A stretch of 64,000 bases of DNA, from assembly GCF_013328205.1 (NCBI RefSeq), contig NZ_JABULH010000002.1:124001-188000 (forward strand). The letters run 5' to 3'. Positions 1-9,017 of this stretch are shown one piece after another (within the stretch, counting starts at the first letter, position 1; each line of letters starts with the position of its first letter). The notes beneath the pieces were generated by a model. That model saw only the letters and a program-made list of their open reading frames with translations, was not told the origin of the DNA and did no database searches. Both the position numbers and the translations under genes were made by a program. The stretch comes from Sphingomonas hominis (GTDB taxonomy: Bacteria; Pseudomonadota; Alphaproteobacteria; Sphingomonadales; Sphingomonadaceae).

Positions 1-1
1 G

Positions 2-1297
2 TACAACCAGACTGACCTGCGGCTGGAAACGGGCGCGAAGGGCGGGGTGCGCAACGTCGCTAACATCGGCGTCGCGGGAACGATCGAGGATTACGACCTG
101 GTGCAAGGGTCGCTGACGCGCACCGCGGCAGGCGCGGCGGTGCCGCTGCCGGGGCTGCCGATCGTCGCGCCTGACACGACCTACACTGGGCCGGTCAATC
201 GCACGGTGACGGCGATCTCCTCGGCAGAGTCGCACAATCTCGCGGTTTACGCGTTCGACACACTGGAACTCGGCTCGCTGTTCGAGCTGAACGGCGGCGT
301 GCGGTGGGAGACCAACCGCAACACGTTCCGCGCGCACCCGCTGGCGTTCGTGCCACCGGGCACGACGCAGGTGACGCCGCTGGCGCAATTGCCGCAGGTG
401 AGCCGCGAGCGGTTGTTCTCCTATCGCGTCGGAGCAGTGTTTCACCCGGCGAAGAACGTCAGCCTGTACGGCGGCTACGGCAATTCGCGCACACCATCGT
501 CGGCGACCGTGCGTGCCGGGTGCGGCACGCTGGCGACGGCGACCGCGGCCGATCCGTGCGCGGTGGCGCCGGAGACCGCCAAGAATTACGAGCTCGGTGC
601 TAAGGCTGGACTGTTCAACCGCCGGCTGGAGCTGACCGCGGCGCTGTTCCGCAACGAGCGCACCAATTACCGCGTGCCGTCGAACGACCCCGCGCTGCCC
701 GCGTCGCTCCAGGTGCTCGACGGGCGCAGCCGCGTCGACGGCATCGCGGTGGGCGCGAGCGGCAACGTGACGCGCAACTGGACGATCTTCGCCAATTACA
801 CCTATCTCGACAGCGAAGTGCTGCAATCGGTCTCCGACTTCTGTCGCGACAATCCGCGCGGTTCGGCGAGCAACCCGGCCGGCAACGGATGCACCAATTC
901 GGTTGCGATCCCCGACCCGCAAGCTGGCAGCCGGCTGGTGCAGACGCCCAAACATTCGGGCAGCCTGTTCACCACCTATCGCCTGCCGTTCGGGTTAGAG
1001 GTCGGCTATGGCCTGACCTATCAGGGCGCGTTCTTCGGCAATTCGCCGGTGGTCGCGACCGGCGGGGCCGTGGCACCGCAGTTCCGCGTCGACGATTACC
1101 TGATCCATCGCGCCTACATGGCCTATAGCTTCCGCGAAGGCTTGACGCTGCAGGCGAACGTGCAGAACTTCAGCGACGAGCGGTACTTCACCAGCGTGCG
1201 CAACAACATCAACGCCACGACCGGCGTGGTGACCGGCGGATGGGCGGCACCGGGCGATCGGCGACAGGCGGTGCTGAGCCTGTTCTACAGCTTTTGA
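2..1297 (+). CDS. TonB-dependent siderophore receptor, C-terminal part (5' end outside window)
   Basis: The frame is open to the first base of the window, so the plug domain and the start codon lie upstream. The visible 431 residues are the C-terminal beta-barrel of a TonB-dependent outer-membrane receptor: alternating amphipathic strands, a segment reading YELGAKAGLFNRRLELTAAL typical of late barrel strands, and a chain ending in aromatic Phe (SLFYSF), the usual recognition signal for outer-membrane insertion. The next gene is a PiuC-type dioxygenase and the one after a PepSY membrane protein, a set that in other proteobacteria accompanies catecholate siderophore (Fiu/PiuA-like) receptors. 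Family assignment is firm; the ligand is inferred from context. Confidence 0.9.
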   Translation, partial: YNQTDLRLETGAKGGVRNVANIGVAGTIEDYDLVQGSLTRTAAGAAVPLPGLPIVAPDTTYTGPVNRTVTAISSAESHNLAVYAFDTLELGSLFELNGGVRWETNRNTFRAHPLAFVPPGTTQVTPLAQLPQVSRERLFSYRVGAVFHPAKNVSLYGGYGNSRTPSSATVRAGCGTLATATAADPCAVAPETAKNYELGAKAGLFNRRLELTAALFRNERTNYRVPSNDPALPASLQVLDGRSRVDGIAVGASGNVTRNWTIFANYTYLDSEVLQSVSDFCRDNPRGSASNPAGNGCTNSVAIPDPQAGSRLVQTPKHSGSLFTTYRLPFGLEVGYGLTYQGAFFGNSPVVATGGAVAPQFRVDDYLIHRAYMAYSFREGLTLQANVQNFSDERYFTSVRNNINATTGVVTGGWAAPGDRRQAVLSLFYSF

Positions 1298-1332
1298 CGC
1301 GCCAACAGTTTCTGCCACGAGGGATTTGAGCC

Positions 1333-2031
1333 ATGCTGATCGCGATCCCCGACGTGTTCGACGCAGCGGGAGTCGCGCGCGTCCGCGCGGTCATCGACGC
1401 GGGCGAGTGGCAGGACGGCAACGCGACGTCGGGACCGCAGTCCGCGCTCGCCAAGCGCAACGAGCAATTGCCCGAGGACAGCCCCGCGGCGCGCGAGGCG
1501 GGCGGGCTGGTGCTCGACGCGCTTGGGCGATCGGCGCTGTTCGTCGCCGCCGCGCTGCCGCTCAAGGTCTATCCGCCCTTGTTCAACCGTTATGCCGGTG
1601 GGCAGGCGTTCGGAATGCATGTCGACAATGCGGTGCGCATCCGCCGTGGCAGCGATTTCCGCATCCGCTCCGATCTGTCGGCGACCTTGTTCTTGTCCGA
1701 TCCCGATGCTTACGACGGCGGCGAGTTGGTGATCGAGGATCAGTTCGGCGAGCAGCGCGTCAAACTGCCCGCGGGGCACATGGTGCTCTATCCCGCCTCC
1801 AGCCTGCACCGCGTCGAGCCGGTGACGCGAGGTGTGCGCGTCGCGTCGTTCTTCTGGATACAGTCGATGGTGCGCGACGACGGCGCGCGGCGCATCCTGT
1901 TCGACCTCGACCGGAGCGTACAGGCGGTGGCGCGGTCGCCGGAGCAGGGCGGGCTGGGGCAGGCGGATGCGGCGACGATCCGCTTGACGGGGGTGTACCA
2001 TAATCTGCTGCGTCGCTGGGCCGACGCGTGA
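1333..2031 (+). CDS. piuC: Fe(II)/2-oxoglutarate-dependent PKHD-type hydroxylase (PiuC/YbiX family)
   Basis: This 232-residue protein matches the length of the PiuC/YbiX dioxygenases. The iron-binding facial triad is visible as His96-x-Asp98 (MHVDNAVR) and distal His159 (SSLHRVEPV), with Arg169 placed to bind 2-oxoglutarate. The start ATG follows a GAGGG-like ribosome-binding site, 35 bp after the receptor stop. PiuC-type proteins sit beside siderophore receptors and are iron-regulated in other bacteria; their substrate is not established. The neighbourhood points to a role in iron acquisition. Confidence 0.88.
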   Translation: MLIAIPDVFDAAGVARVRAVIDAGEWQDGNATSGPQSALAKRNEQLPEDSPAAREAGGLVLDALGRSALFVAAALPLKVYPPLFNRYAGGQAFGMHVDNAVRIRRGSDFRIRSDLSATLFLSDPDAYDGGELVIEDQFGEQRVKLPAGHMVLYPASSLHRVEPVTRGVRVASFFWIQSMVRDDGARRILFDLDRSVQAVARSPEQGGLGQADAATIRLTGVYHNLLRRWADA

Positions 2032-2095
2032 CGGCAACGGCGATCGAGCGCATCGGTGCGGGGGCATCGGCACAACAACAGCGGGGAAGCGGCAA

Positions 2096-3241
2096 GTGAA
2101 CAAGCTCAAATGGCGGCGCACCTGGTTCCAGGTGCACAAATGGGTCGGGCTGCTGCTGGTCGCGCTGATCATCCCGATTTCGCTGACCGGCGCGGCGCTG
2201 GTTTGGCATGACGCGCTCGACCGGGTAGTAAACCCGGTACGCTACGCGGTGTCGGGGCAGACGCTGCTGCCGCTCGACCGCTACGTCGCCGCGGCGCGCG
2301 CGCGGATGGCACCGGGGGACCGCGTCGCCAATCTGGTGCTGCCCGAGGAAGGACACGGCCCGGTCACCGTGACGGTCGCGGGCGCGCCGAAACCCGGTGC
2401 CAGGCCGCAGCCCGGGCCGCCGCCGCGCACGATGATTTTCCTCGACCCGCCGAGCGCGCGCGTGCTGGACGTCGCCAGCAACCGTGGCGGGTTGGTGCGC
2501 ACGCTGCACGTGCTGCACGGCAGCCTGATGGTGCCGGGCGTCGGGCGCAGCATCGTCGGTTGGATCGGTGTCGCGATGATGCTGTCGAGCTTTACCGGAT
2601 TGTGGCTGTGGTGGCCGACCGTCGGGCGCTGGGCGCGGGGGTTGCGGTGGAAGCGGCATCGCAACACCGACACCAACCTGCATTACCTGACCGGTTTCTG
2701 GGTCGCGCTGCCGTTGTTCGTGCTGTCGCTGACGGGGGCGTGGATCAGCTTTCCGGCGTTCTTCGGCGCGCTGGTGGGTGAGGGCGGGCGCGGTCCCGGC
2801 GGTCCGGGTGGCGGTCGCGCCGCCATGATGCGCGCACGGCCGCTCGACCGCCCGGCGCTGCCGCTGGCGCAGGTTGTCGCGCGCGCCAAGCCGCTCGGCC
2901 TGGAGGCGCGGCTGCGCACGATCGTGTGGCCGACCGATCTCAAGTCCGACTGGACCGTGTCGTACGACACGCAGCCGATGCGCACGGTGACGGTGGCGGA
3001 CGACAGCGGCGTCGCCGCGCCCGAGCGCGCGCGGGGTGGGTCGGGTGTCGCGCGCTGGATGCGGCGCATCCACGACGGCACCGACATGGGCTGGCTGTGG
3101 CAGGCGATCATCTTTGCCGGCGGCGTGATCCCCGCGCTGCTGGGTGTCACCGGCGTCATCATGTGGTGGCGCGCGCGCGGGTGGAAGGCGGACCTGGCGC
3201 GGCGGCAGGGCGCGCGGCGGAGCACGGTTGCGGCGGAGTAG
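2096..3241 (+). CDS. PepSY-associated transmembrane protein
   Basis: The 381-residue inner-membrane protein opens with a WFQVHKWVGL motif, typical of PepSY_TM proteins, followed by a first membrane helix (about residues 15-38). Further helices lie near residues 150-170, 200-225 and 340-365. A Pro/Gly-rich loop is seen near residues 100-115. It starts with GTG after GGGGAAG. Proteins of this family next to TonB receptors are thought to take part in reduction or release of iron from siderophores at the inner membrane; that role is inferred from position. It probably forms an operon with the receptor and the dioxygenase. Confidence 0.8.
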   Translation: MNKLKWRRTWFQVHKWVGLLLVALIIPISLTGAALVWHDALDRVVNPVRYAVSGQTLLPLDRYVAAARARMAPGDRVANLVLPEEGHGPVTVTVAGAPKPGARPQPGPPPRTMIFLDPPSARVLDVASNRGGLVRTLHVLHGSLMVPGVGRSIVGWIGVAMMLSSFTGLWLWWPTVGRWARGLRWKRHRNTDTNLHYLTGFWVALPLFVLSLTGAWISFPAFFGALVGEGGRGPGGPGGGRAAMMRARPLDRPALPLAQVVARAKPLGLEARLRTIVWPTDLKSDWTVSYDTQPMRTVTVADDSGVAAPERARGGSGVARWMRRIHDGTDMGWLWQAIIFAGGVIPALLGVTGVIMWWRARGWKADLARRQGARRSTVAAE

Positions 3242-3325
3242 GCGCGGCGGAGAAGGCAGGGCCTCGTCCGCGATGCGCGCGCAATCGCTTTCGCAATCGC
3301 TTCGCCGCCGCTATCGCGCGCAGCC

Positions 3326-4231
3326 ATGACCGAACCCACCTTCACGCCGTCGCTCAAGGCCGAGACGCTGGTCGAGGCGCTGCCGTACCTGCAACGCTAC
3401 GCCGGCAAGACGTTCGTGGTGAAATACGGCGGGCACGCAATGGGCGACGAACAGGCGCAGCGCGACTTCGCCGAGGACGTGGTGTTGCTGAAGGCGGTCG
3501 GCATCAACCCGGTGGTGGTCCACGGCGGCGGTCCGCAGATCGGATCGATGCTGAAGCGGTTGGGGGTCGAATCGCGCTTCGTCGACGGGCTGCGCGTCAC
3601 CGACGCGGAAACCGCGCGGATCGCGGAAATGGTGCTGGCGGGATCGATCAACAAGGAGATCGTCAGCTGGATCGGGCGCGCGGGCGGGCGCGCGGTCGGC
3701 ATCTCGGGCAAGGACGCGGGGCTGGTTCAAGCGGAAAAGGTCGGCAGCAGCCGCGACGCCGATCGCTTGCAGGGGATCGAGCGCCACGTCGATCTGGGCT
3801 TCGTCGGTGAGCCGGTGGCGGTCGATCGGCGCATCATCGACACGCTGTCGGCCGACGGGATCATTCCGGTGATCGCGCCGATCGGCATCGGGGCGGACGG
3901 TCACACCTACAATATCAACGCCGACACCATGGCGGGCGCGATCGCGGCGGCGCTGGGTGCGGCGCGCTTCTTCCTGCTGACCGATGTGGCGGGGGTGCTC
4001 GACAAGCAGGGCGACCTGCTGACCGATCTGAACCCCGCGCAGGTTCGCGCGCTGCGCGATGACGGCACGATCAGCGGCGGCATGATCCCGAAGCTGGAGA
4101 CGTGCGTGGCCGCGGTGGAGGCGGGGGTCGACGCGGCGGTGGTGCTCGACGGGCGCATCCGCCACGCGATGCTGCTGGAGATATTCACCAAGCGCGGTGC
4201 GGGCACGCTGATCCGGCGGGGGGAGGGCTGA
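3326..4231 (+). CDS. argB: Acetylglutamate kinase
   Basis: ArgB phosphorylates N-acetyl-L-glutamate in the second step of arginine synthesis. The 301-residue product has the amino-acid-kinase fold signatures: [10 protein letters not shown] near residue 30, [10 protein letters not shown] near residue 65, ISGKDAG, and [14 protein letters not shown] for nucleotide binding. Length and motifs are those of the arginine-sensitive type. It follows the PepSY gene by 84 bp and precedes unrelated genes, so it may be transcribed alone. Confidence 0.95.
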   Translation: MTEPTFTPSLKAETLVEALPYLQRYAGKTFVVKYGGHAMGDEQAQRDFAEDVVLLKAVGINPVVVHGGGPQIGSMLKRLGVESRFVDGLRVTDAETARIAEMVLAGSINKEIVSWIGRAGGRAVGISGKDAGLVQAEKVGSSRDADRLQGIERHVDLGFVGEPVAVDRRIIDTLSADGIIPVIAPIGIGADGHTYNINADTMAGAIAAALGAARFFLLTDVAGVLDKQGDLLTDLNPAQVRALRDDGTISGGMIPKLETCVAAVEAGVDAAVVLDGRIRHAMLLEIFTKRGAGTLIRRGEG

Positions 4232-4388
4232 GCGGGCGTCTCCGGGTGGGAAGCCGCTTCTCGGACAGGGCATAAGGCCGCGGGATCCCGGATCGGGTTC
4301 GGAATGATGATGGAGGCGTGTTCACCCGATCCTAAGCACTTGATGCCAACCCCTGCGCAGGAAGCCGTCGTGGCGTGGGGGATGAGTG

Positions 4389-5048
4389 ATGAAGCGTTTG
4401 TTGGTGATCGTGGCAGCGACCGCGGGTCTGTCGGCGACGCCGGCCGCCGCGCAATATGCGGTGCCGGAAGCGCCGACGAACAGCGGTCCGCGTATCGAGG
4501 TCAAGATCGGTTGGGACCGCCCGACGTTCGACAGTCTGCTGTCGGACGACGGCGTGACCTTTCGCGACAGCGGCAGCCAGGACGGTTTGGCCTACGGCGG
4601 CGAGCTCGGTTACGACCATCAGGTCAACGGCCTGGTATTTGGCCTTTACGCCGGCGTGGACGGATCCACGGTGAAGGAGTGCAGCGAGCTCTTCGGTGCC
4701 GATCGCTATTGCGAGAAGGTCGGCCGCAATTTTACGCTAGGCGCACGTGCGGGCGCGATGCTCGACGAGACCTTCATGCTCTACGGCAAAGTGGGATACT
4801 CGAACGGGCGCGTTCAGTACGACTACACCGATTATGAGAACATCCTGCTCGACAATGAAGGTGGCACCAATCGGGACGGTTACCACGTCGGTGGCGGTCT
4901 GCAGTTCAATCTGGGTCGGCGCATCTACAATCGCATCGACTACACCTATACCAACTACAAGAACTACGAAGTGCGCGAGCTGGGCAGCACGGAGCGTCTG
5001 GATACCGCGCGGCACCAGGTGACGTACGGGCTGGGTTACCGCTTCTGA
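4389..5048 (+). CDS. Outer-membrane beta-barrel protein (OmpA-like/porin-like)
   Basis: The 219-residue product begins with a clean signal peptide (MKRLLVIVAATAGLSATPAAA, cleaved before QY). The rest alternates as for an eight-stranded barrel, with repeated Gly-Tyr pairs (LAYGGELGYDHQ, VFGLYAGVDG), and ends YGLGYRF with a terminal Phe. Two central cysteines (in KECSELF and DRYCEKV) could form a loop disulfide. A GTG lies one codon upstream of the chosen ATG. Function beyond being a small outer-membrane protein cannot be told. Confidence 0.78.
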   Translation: MKRLLVIVAATAGLSATPAAAQYAVPEAPTNSGPRIEVKIGWDRPTFDSLLSDDGVTFRDSGSQDGLAYGGELGYDHQVNGLVFGLYAGVDGSTVKECSELFGADRYCEKVGRNFTLGARAGAMLDETFMLYGKVGYSNGRVQYDYTDYENILLDNEGGTNRDGYHVGGGLQFNLGRRIYNRIDYTYTNYKNYEVRELGSTERLDTARHQVTYGLGYRF

Positions 5049-5159
5049 TCCGACCGGCGCGGCGGCCGCGGAACCACCCGGCCGCGCGCCGCGTAGGGCG
5101 TTTCGTTTCACGCCCGCATCGTCTAGAGCCGGCGTGACCCGTTCGGAGACGATTGCCCC

Positions 5160-5471
5160 GTGCTGACGCTGACCATCATCCAGATCCTGCAGGTTCTGCT
5201 CAACGTATTGTGGTGGGTGATCATCATCCAGTTCGTGCTGTCGATGCTGATCGTGTTCAACGTCATCAATACGTCGAGCCCGTTCATCCGCTCGCTCCAC
5301 GACGGGCTCGACCGGCTGACCGAGCCGCTCTACCGCCCGATCCGCCGCATGTTGCCCAGCACTGGCGGCATCGACTTCGCGCCGATGATCGTACTGGTGG
5401 CGATGGCGATCCTTAACATCATCCTCAACAACGTGGGCGCGAGCTTGTTGTCGGGCGGTACCGCGATCTGA
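5160..5471 (+). CDS. YggT family membrane protein
   Basis: This 103-residue protein has two hydrophobic stretches (about 5-35 and 70-100) separated by a basic loop with SLHDGLDRLTEPLYRPIRRM, the hallmark of the YggT family. The DRLTEPLYRPIRR motif is diagnostic. It begins with GTG. Family members are linked to cell division, osmotic tolerance and chloroplast complex assembly, but the biochemical role is unsettled. It precedes folD by 77 bp and could share its transcript. Confidence 0.85.
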   Translation: MLTLTIIQILQVLLNVLWWVIIIQFVLSMLIVFNVINTSSPFIRSLHDGLDRLTEPLYRPIRRMLPSTGGIDFAPMIVLVAMAILNIILNNVGASLLSGGTAI

Positions 5472-5548
5472 GGACTGGGGCGGGCTGTTGATCTCGTCGG
5501 GCGTCGCGGCCCTGGCGAAGGCGGCCGGCGCAGACTAAGGAAGCGCGC

Positions 5549-6418
5549 ATGAGCGCACGGATCATCGACGGCAAGGAATTCGCGGGCAGGCTGCGCGCGC
5601 GCGTGGCGAAACAGGTCGATCGCGTGGTCGCGGCGTCGGGGCGCAAGCCCGGGCTCGCGGTGGTGTTGGTCGGTGAGGACCCCGCATCGTCGGTCTACGT
5701 CCGCAGCAAGGGCAAGGCGACGCTCGCCGCGGGGATGGAGAGCTTCGAGCACCGGCTGTCGGCGGACGTGGGCGAGGACGAGCTGATCGCGCTGGTCGAC
5801 CGGTTGAACGCCGATCCAGCGGTCGACGGCATCTTGGTGCAGCTGCCGCTGCCGCGCCACATCGACGAGCGCCGCGTCATCACGCGGATCGACCCCGACA
5901 AGGACGTCGACGGTTTCCACCCGGTCAACGCCGGGCGGCTCGCGACCGGGCTGGAGGGGTTCGTGCCGTGCACGCCGCTCGGCTGCCTCATGCTGCTCAG
6001 GGATATACACCCGCACCTTGCCGGGTTGGAGGCGGTGGTGATCGGGCGGTCGAACATCGTCGGCAAGCCGATGGGGCAGTTGCTGCTCCAGGAAAGCTGC
6101 ACCGTGACGATGACGCACAGCCGCACGCGTGACCTCGCCGCGCACGTGCGGCAGGCCGATATCGTCGTGGCGGCGGTCGGCATCCCCGGCTTCGTGAAGG
6201 CGGAGTGGATCAAGCCGGGCGCAAGCGTGATCGACGTCGGCATCAACCGCACCGATGCGGGCCTGGTCGGCGACGTCGACTCGGCGGCGGCCGAGGTCGC
6301 GGGCGCGATCACGCCGGTGCCGGGCGGGGTCGGGCCGATGACGATCGCGGTGCTGATGCGCAACACGTTGGTGTCCGCGGCGCGGCGCGAGGGCGTGACG
6401 CTGGACGACGATCTGTGA
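5549..6418 (+). CDS. folD: Bifunctional methylenetetrahydrofolate dehydrogenase/methenyltetrahydrofolate cyclohydrolase
   Basis: FolD interconverts 5,10-methylene-, methenyl- and 10-formyl-tetrahydrofolate using NADP, supplying one-carbon units for purines and formyl-methionine. The 289-residue product has [13 protein letters not shown] with the catalytic lysine, QLPLPRHID, the Rossmann segment [17 protein letters not shown], and the C-terminal signature [16 protein letters not shown]. Start ATG follows AAGGAAG. The marC gene begins 31 bp after its stop. Confidence 0.96.
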   Translation: MSARIIDGKEFAGRLRARVAKQVDRVVAASGRKPGLAVVLVGEDPASSVYVRSKGKATLAAGMESFEHRLSADVGEDELIALVDRLNADPAVDGILVQLPLPRHIDERRVITRIDPDKDVDGFHPVNAGRLATGLEGFVPCTPLGCLMLLRDIHPHLAGLEAVVIGRSNIVGKPMGQLLLQESCTVTMTHSRTRDLAAHVRQADIVVAAVGIPGFVKAEWIKPGASVIDVGINRTDAGLVGDVDSAAAEVAGAITPVPGGVGPMTIAVLMRNTLVSAARREGVTLDDDL

Positions 6419-6449
6419 GCGGCCATCCCCGCGCGGGTGAGCGCGGCTG

Positions 6450-7070
6450 ATGCTCGAGCTGTTCGTTTCCTCGTTCGTCACCTTCTTCGTGGTGATCGAT
6501 CCGCCCGGCTGCGCGCCGATCTTCGCCGGGCTGACCGCGGGCGCGACTGCGGCGCACCGGCGCGCGATGGCGGTGCGCGCGGTGATCGTGTCGGCGATCA
6601 TCCTGCTCGTCTTCGCGCTGGTCGGCGAGCCATTGCTCCACGGTCTCGGGATTGAGCTGGCGTCGTTCCGCATCGCGGGCGGGATCATGCTGTTCCTGAT
6701 CGCGCTGGAGATGGTGTTCGAGAAGCGCACGCAGCGGCGCGAGGACCGCGCGGCGAAGGTTCAGGCGACATCGGAAGTGGAGGATGTGTCGATCTTCCCG
6801 ATGGCGATGCCGATGATCGCCGGGCCGGGATCGATCGCGACCGTGATGCTGCTGATGGCGCGCAACAATGGGATCGAGCGCTCTCTGGTGGTGTTCGGCG
6901 CGCTGATGGCGAACTTGGCGCTGATGCTGGTCGCGCTGCTCGCGGCGGGGCCGTTGATGCGCGTCGTGGGGGCGAAGATCGAGGCGGTGGTGACGCGCAT
7001 CCTCGGCGTGCTGCTCGCCGCGCTGGCGGTGCAGTTCGTGATCGACGGGGTGATGGAGCAGTTGCGCTAG
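6450..7070 (+). CDS. MarC family integral membrane protein
   Basis: The 206-residue protein carries six predicted membrane helices. MarC/UPF0056 features are visible: a start rich in Phe with VVIDPPGCAPIFAGLTAG, and a central FPMAMPMIAGPGSIATVML motif. The family resembles small-molecule exporters, but its transport substrate is not known. Its TAG stop overlaps the stop of the convergent extensin-like gene in a shared CTAG. Confidence 0.88.
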   Translation: MLELFVSSFVTFFVVIDPPGCAPIFAGLTAGATAAHRRAMAVRAVIVSAIILLVFALVGEPLLHGLGIELASFRIAGGIMLFLIALEMVFEKRTQRREDRAAKVQATSEVEDVSIFPMAMPMIAGPGSIATVMLLMARNNGIERSLVVFGALMANLALMLVALLAAGPLMRVVGAKIEAVVTRILGVLLAALAVQFVIDGVMEQLR

Positions 7071-7708
7071 CGGCAGAAGCTGGTGCGATCGTCCTCCAGG
7101 TGGAGGTGGTCGTGGTGCGCGGCGTTATAGTCGGGTGACAGCACGGTGCCGAAGCGGCGGCACGCCGAGGTGTGGATCGTCTGCAGGAATCGGCGCACGT
7201 CGGCGTCGGGCGAGTTCCAATCGCGCTGGATGCTGATGCGACGGCCGTCGTTCAACTCGAACGTGGCGACGTCGATCGCGTTGGCGACCGCGTGGCCCGA
7301 GCGGCGCGCGGGGCCACGCGTGCCGACGGTGTTGCGGCATGCGTAGCTGCCCATGCTGACGATGCGCGACAGTTCGGAGCCGAGAATCTGGTACGCGGCG
7401 GGCGCGACTCCGTTTCTAGCCCAAGCAGTGAAGGCACGCGCCTCGCCGCAGCGGATCGCGCCGAGGTTCGCGGTCGGCACGCCGATGTCGAGCAGCTTGA
7501 CGGTGCCGGTCAGCGCGCAGCCCGGTCCCATATCACGGTCGGGTAGCGGCTGGAACGCGACACCCATCGCGCGCAGGTCGGCGAAGCAGCGCTGTGTCTC
7601 GCGTGCGCTGGGCGCATCGGTGATGCGCGGCGCGGTGGGGGGGCGCTCGATCCGGCCGCAGGCGGCGAGCGCGAGGAGCAACGCGACGGCGAGGGTGCGC
7701 GGGATCAC
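7067..7708 (-). CDS. Extensin-like domain lipoprotein
   Basis: A 213-residue protein with an N-terminal lipoprotein signal (LLLALAAC, Cys17 as lipidated residue). The remainder matches the bacterial extensin-like C domain: several cysteines, SGHAVANAIDVATF, and a C-terminal DHLHLE with the His-x-His metal-ligand pattern of D,D-peptidase-like folds. It starts with GTG overlapping the stop of the sterol desaturase gene (GTGA), so the two are coupled. A role in peptidoglycan modification is plausible but unproven. Confidence 0.82.
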   Translation of the reverse strand: MIPRTLAVALLLALAACGRIERPPTAPRITDAPSARETQRCFADLRAMGVAFQPLPDRDMGPGCALTGTVKLLDIGVPTANLGAIRCGEARAFTAWARNGVAPAAYQILGSELSRIVSMGSYACRNTVGTRGPARRSGHAVANAIDVATFELNDGRRISIQRDWNSPDADVRRFLQTIHTSACRRFGTVLSPDYNAAHHDHLHLEDDRTSFCR

Positions 7709-8775
7709 GCGGCAGTCACCCGGTCAGGCGCGCGCTTGGTCGCGAGTGCCGGGCCCGGTTCGCGTGTCGGTACGAGCGCGCGGGCGCTAGCGACAAAGGG
7801 ATCGAGCAGCGCGGCGCGCAGCCCGTGTGGATCGGGCGAGCCGTCATCGACGCCGAAGCGTCGCACCTCGCGCGCGGGTGCGGGCATCCAGAAGGTGCCG
7901 AACAGGTGATCGAACACCGCGAGCACGTCGCCCATGTTGCGGTTGTGGTGCCGCGCGTCGTCCGAATGATGGATCTGGTGGTGCGCGGGGGCGAGCAGCC
8001 AGCGGCCCCAGCGCGGACCGAAGGTGATCCACAAATGGCTGTGCTGAAGATGGGTCAGCAGCGTCACGGACACTATGACGATCAGGTTGGTGCCGCCGAT
8101 CGCGAGCGGTGTCGCTGTGTGACCGAGCACGACCAGCAGCACCGCCTGTGTGGTCCCGAGGAACAACGCCAACAGGTTGACGAAGATGATCGTGTCGACG
8201 GGATGGACGCGGTAGTTGGTGAGCAGCGACAGGCTCTCGGCCTGATGGTGGACCTTGTGGAAGTGCCAGAGCCACGACACGCGGTGCTTCATCCAGTGGT
8301 CGAAGAAGTAGGTGAACTCGTAAACAACGAACAGCACCAGCGTGGCGACGATGATTGCGACCCAGCCGGGTAGCCACGGCTGGAGCGGCGTGCCGAGCCA
8401 CGGCTGTACACTGGCGCGGACAACCTGGGCGCTGATCAGCGTCCAGCCGAGCGCGATACCGGTGATCGTGACGCCGGTCAGCGCGAACCAGGCGTCGGTG
8501 CGGCCCGACGCGGTCCCGAACAGCCGTCGCGGCAGCAGCACGCGTCGCAGCACCCGCCACGACACGCCGCGCCCGCGCCGCCGGTGCGCCACTGCGACTG
8601 CGAAGGCGGCGAGCGACAAAGCGAGCACGGGCACCGACATGGTGGAGCCGGGTGCGAGAAGCGTGGACGCGAGGCGCATCGCCGCCGCGCCCAAGAAGCT
8701 GGCGACGGCGTGCGCCAGCGCGCCGACGGCGTCGCCCGCGCGTGCGGTCCAATCGGCCAGCCATTGTGCGTCCAC
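7705..8775 (-). CDS. Sterol desaturase family (fatty acid hydroxylase superfamily) membrane protein
   Basis: The product is an integral membrane di-iron protein with the histidine clusters of the family: HWMKH, HFHKVHH and HHQIHHSDDARHH, between several membrane helices. The GTG start at 8775 follows GGAG at a 10-nt spacing. A longer frame upstream would overlap the serC promoter and has no membrane-protein character, so it was trimmed, giving 356 residues. The substrate is probably a hydroxylated or desaturated lipid or carotenoid; which one cannot be judged. Confidence 0.85.
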   Translation of the reverse strand: MDAQWLADWTARAGDAVGALAHAVASFLGAAAMRLASTLLAPGSTMSVPVLALSLAAFAVAVAHRRRGRGVSWRVLRRVLLPRRLFGTASGRTDAWFALTGVTITGIALGWTLISAQVVRASVQPWLGTPLQPWLPGWVAIIVATLVLFVVYEFTYFFDHWMKHRVSWLWHFHKVHHQAESLSLLTNYRVHPVDTIIFVNLLALFLGTTQAVLLVVLGHTATPLAIGGTNLIVIVSVTLLTHLQHSHLWITFGPRWGRWLLAPAHHQIHHSDDARHHNRNMGDVLAVFDHLFGTFWMPAPAREVRRFGVDDGSPDPHGLRAALLDPFVASARALVPTREPGPALATKRAPDRVTAA

Positions 8776-8955
8776 GTTCGCGCTGCTCCGTGTCGGGTTG
8801 AGGCTGCGGCCTAGCGCGCGCTTCCCTGCCGCCGCGTTAACGATCCGCGCGGCTGCGGCGGGATGGTGTCCAGGGTCGACCAATCGCGGACGCGCTGTGC
8901 AGATCGCGGATCGTTGATCCACGTCAATGGTTGACGCGCACCGCCATTTGCTTCA

Positions 8956-9017
8956 GCGCGGTCGACGGGCCACGCGGTCCCAACGCCGCGCGTGCTCTCT
9001 GTGAGGAGAGTTATACA
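8956..9017 (+). ncRNA. Candidate serC leader RNA (two hairpins, second hides the ribosome-binding site)
   Basis: Immediately upstream of serC a six-base-pair stem joins GCGCGG (8956-8961) to CCGCGC (8986-8991). A second small hairpin follows, CTCTC (8995-8999) with GAGAG (9006-9010), whose 3' arm contains the Shine-Dalgarno sequence GAGGAG of serC. A serC RNA motif is known upstream of serC in alphaproteobacteria; position and two-hairpin layout agree, but the consensus could not be aligned here. Confidence 0.4.
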
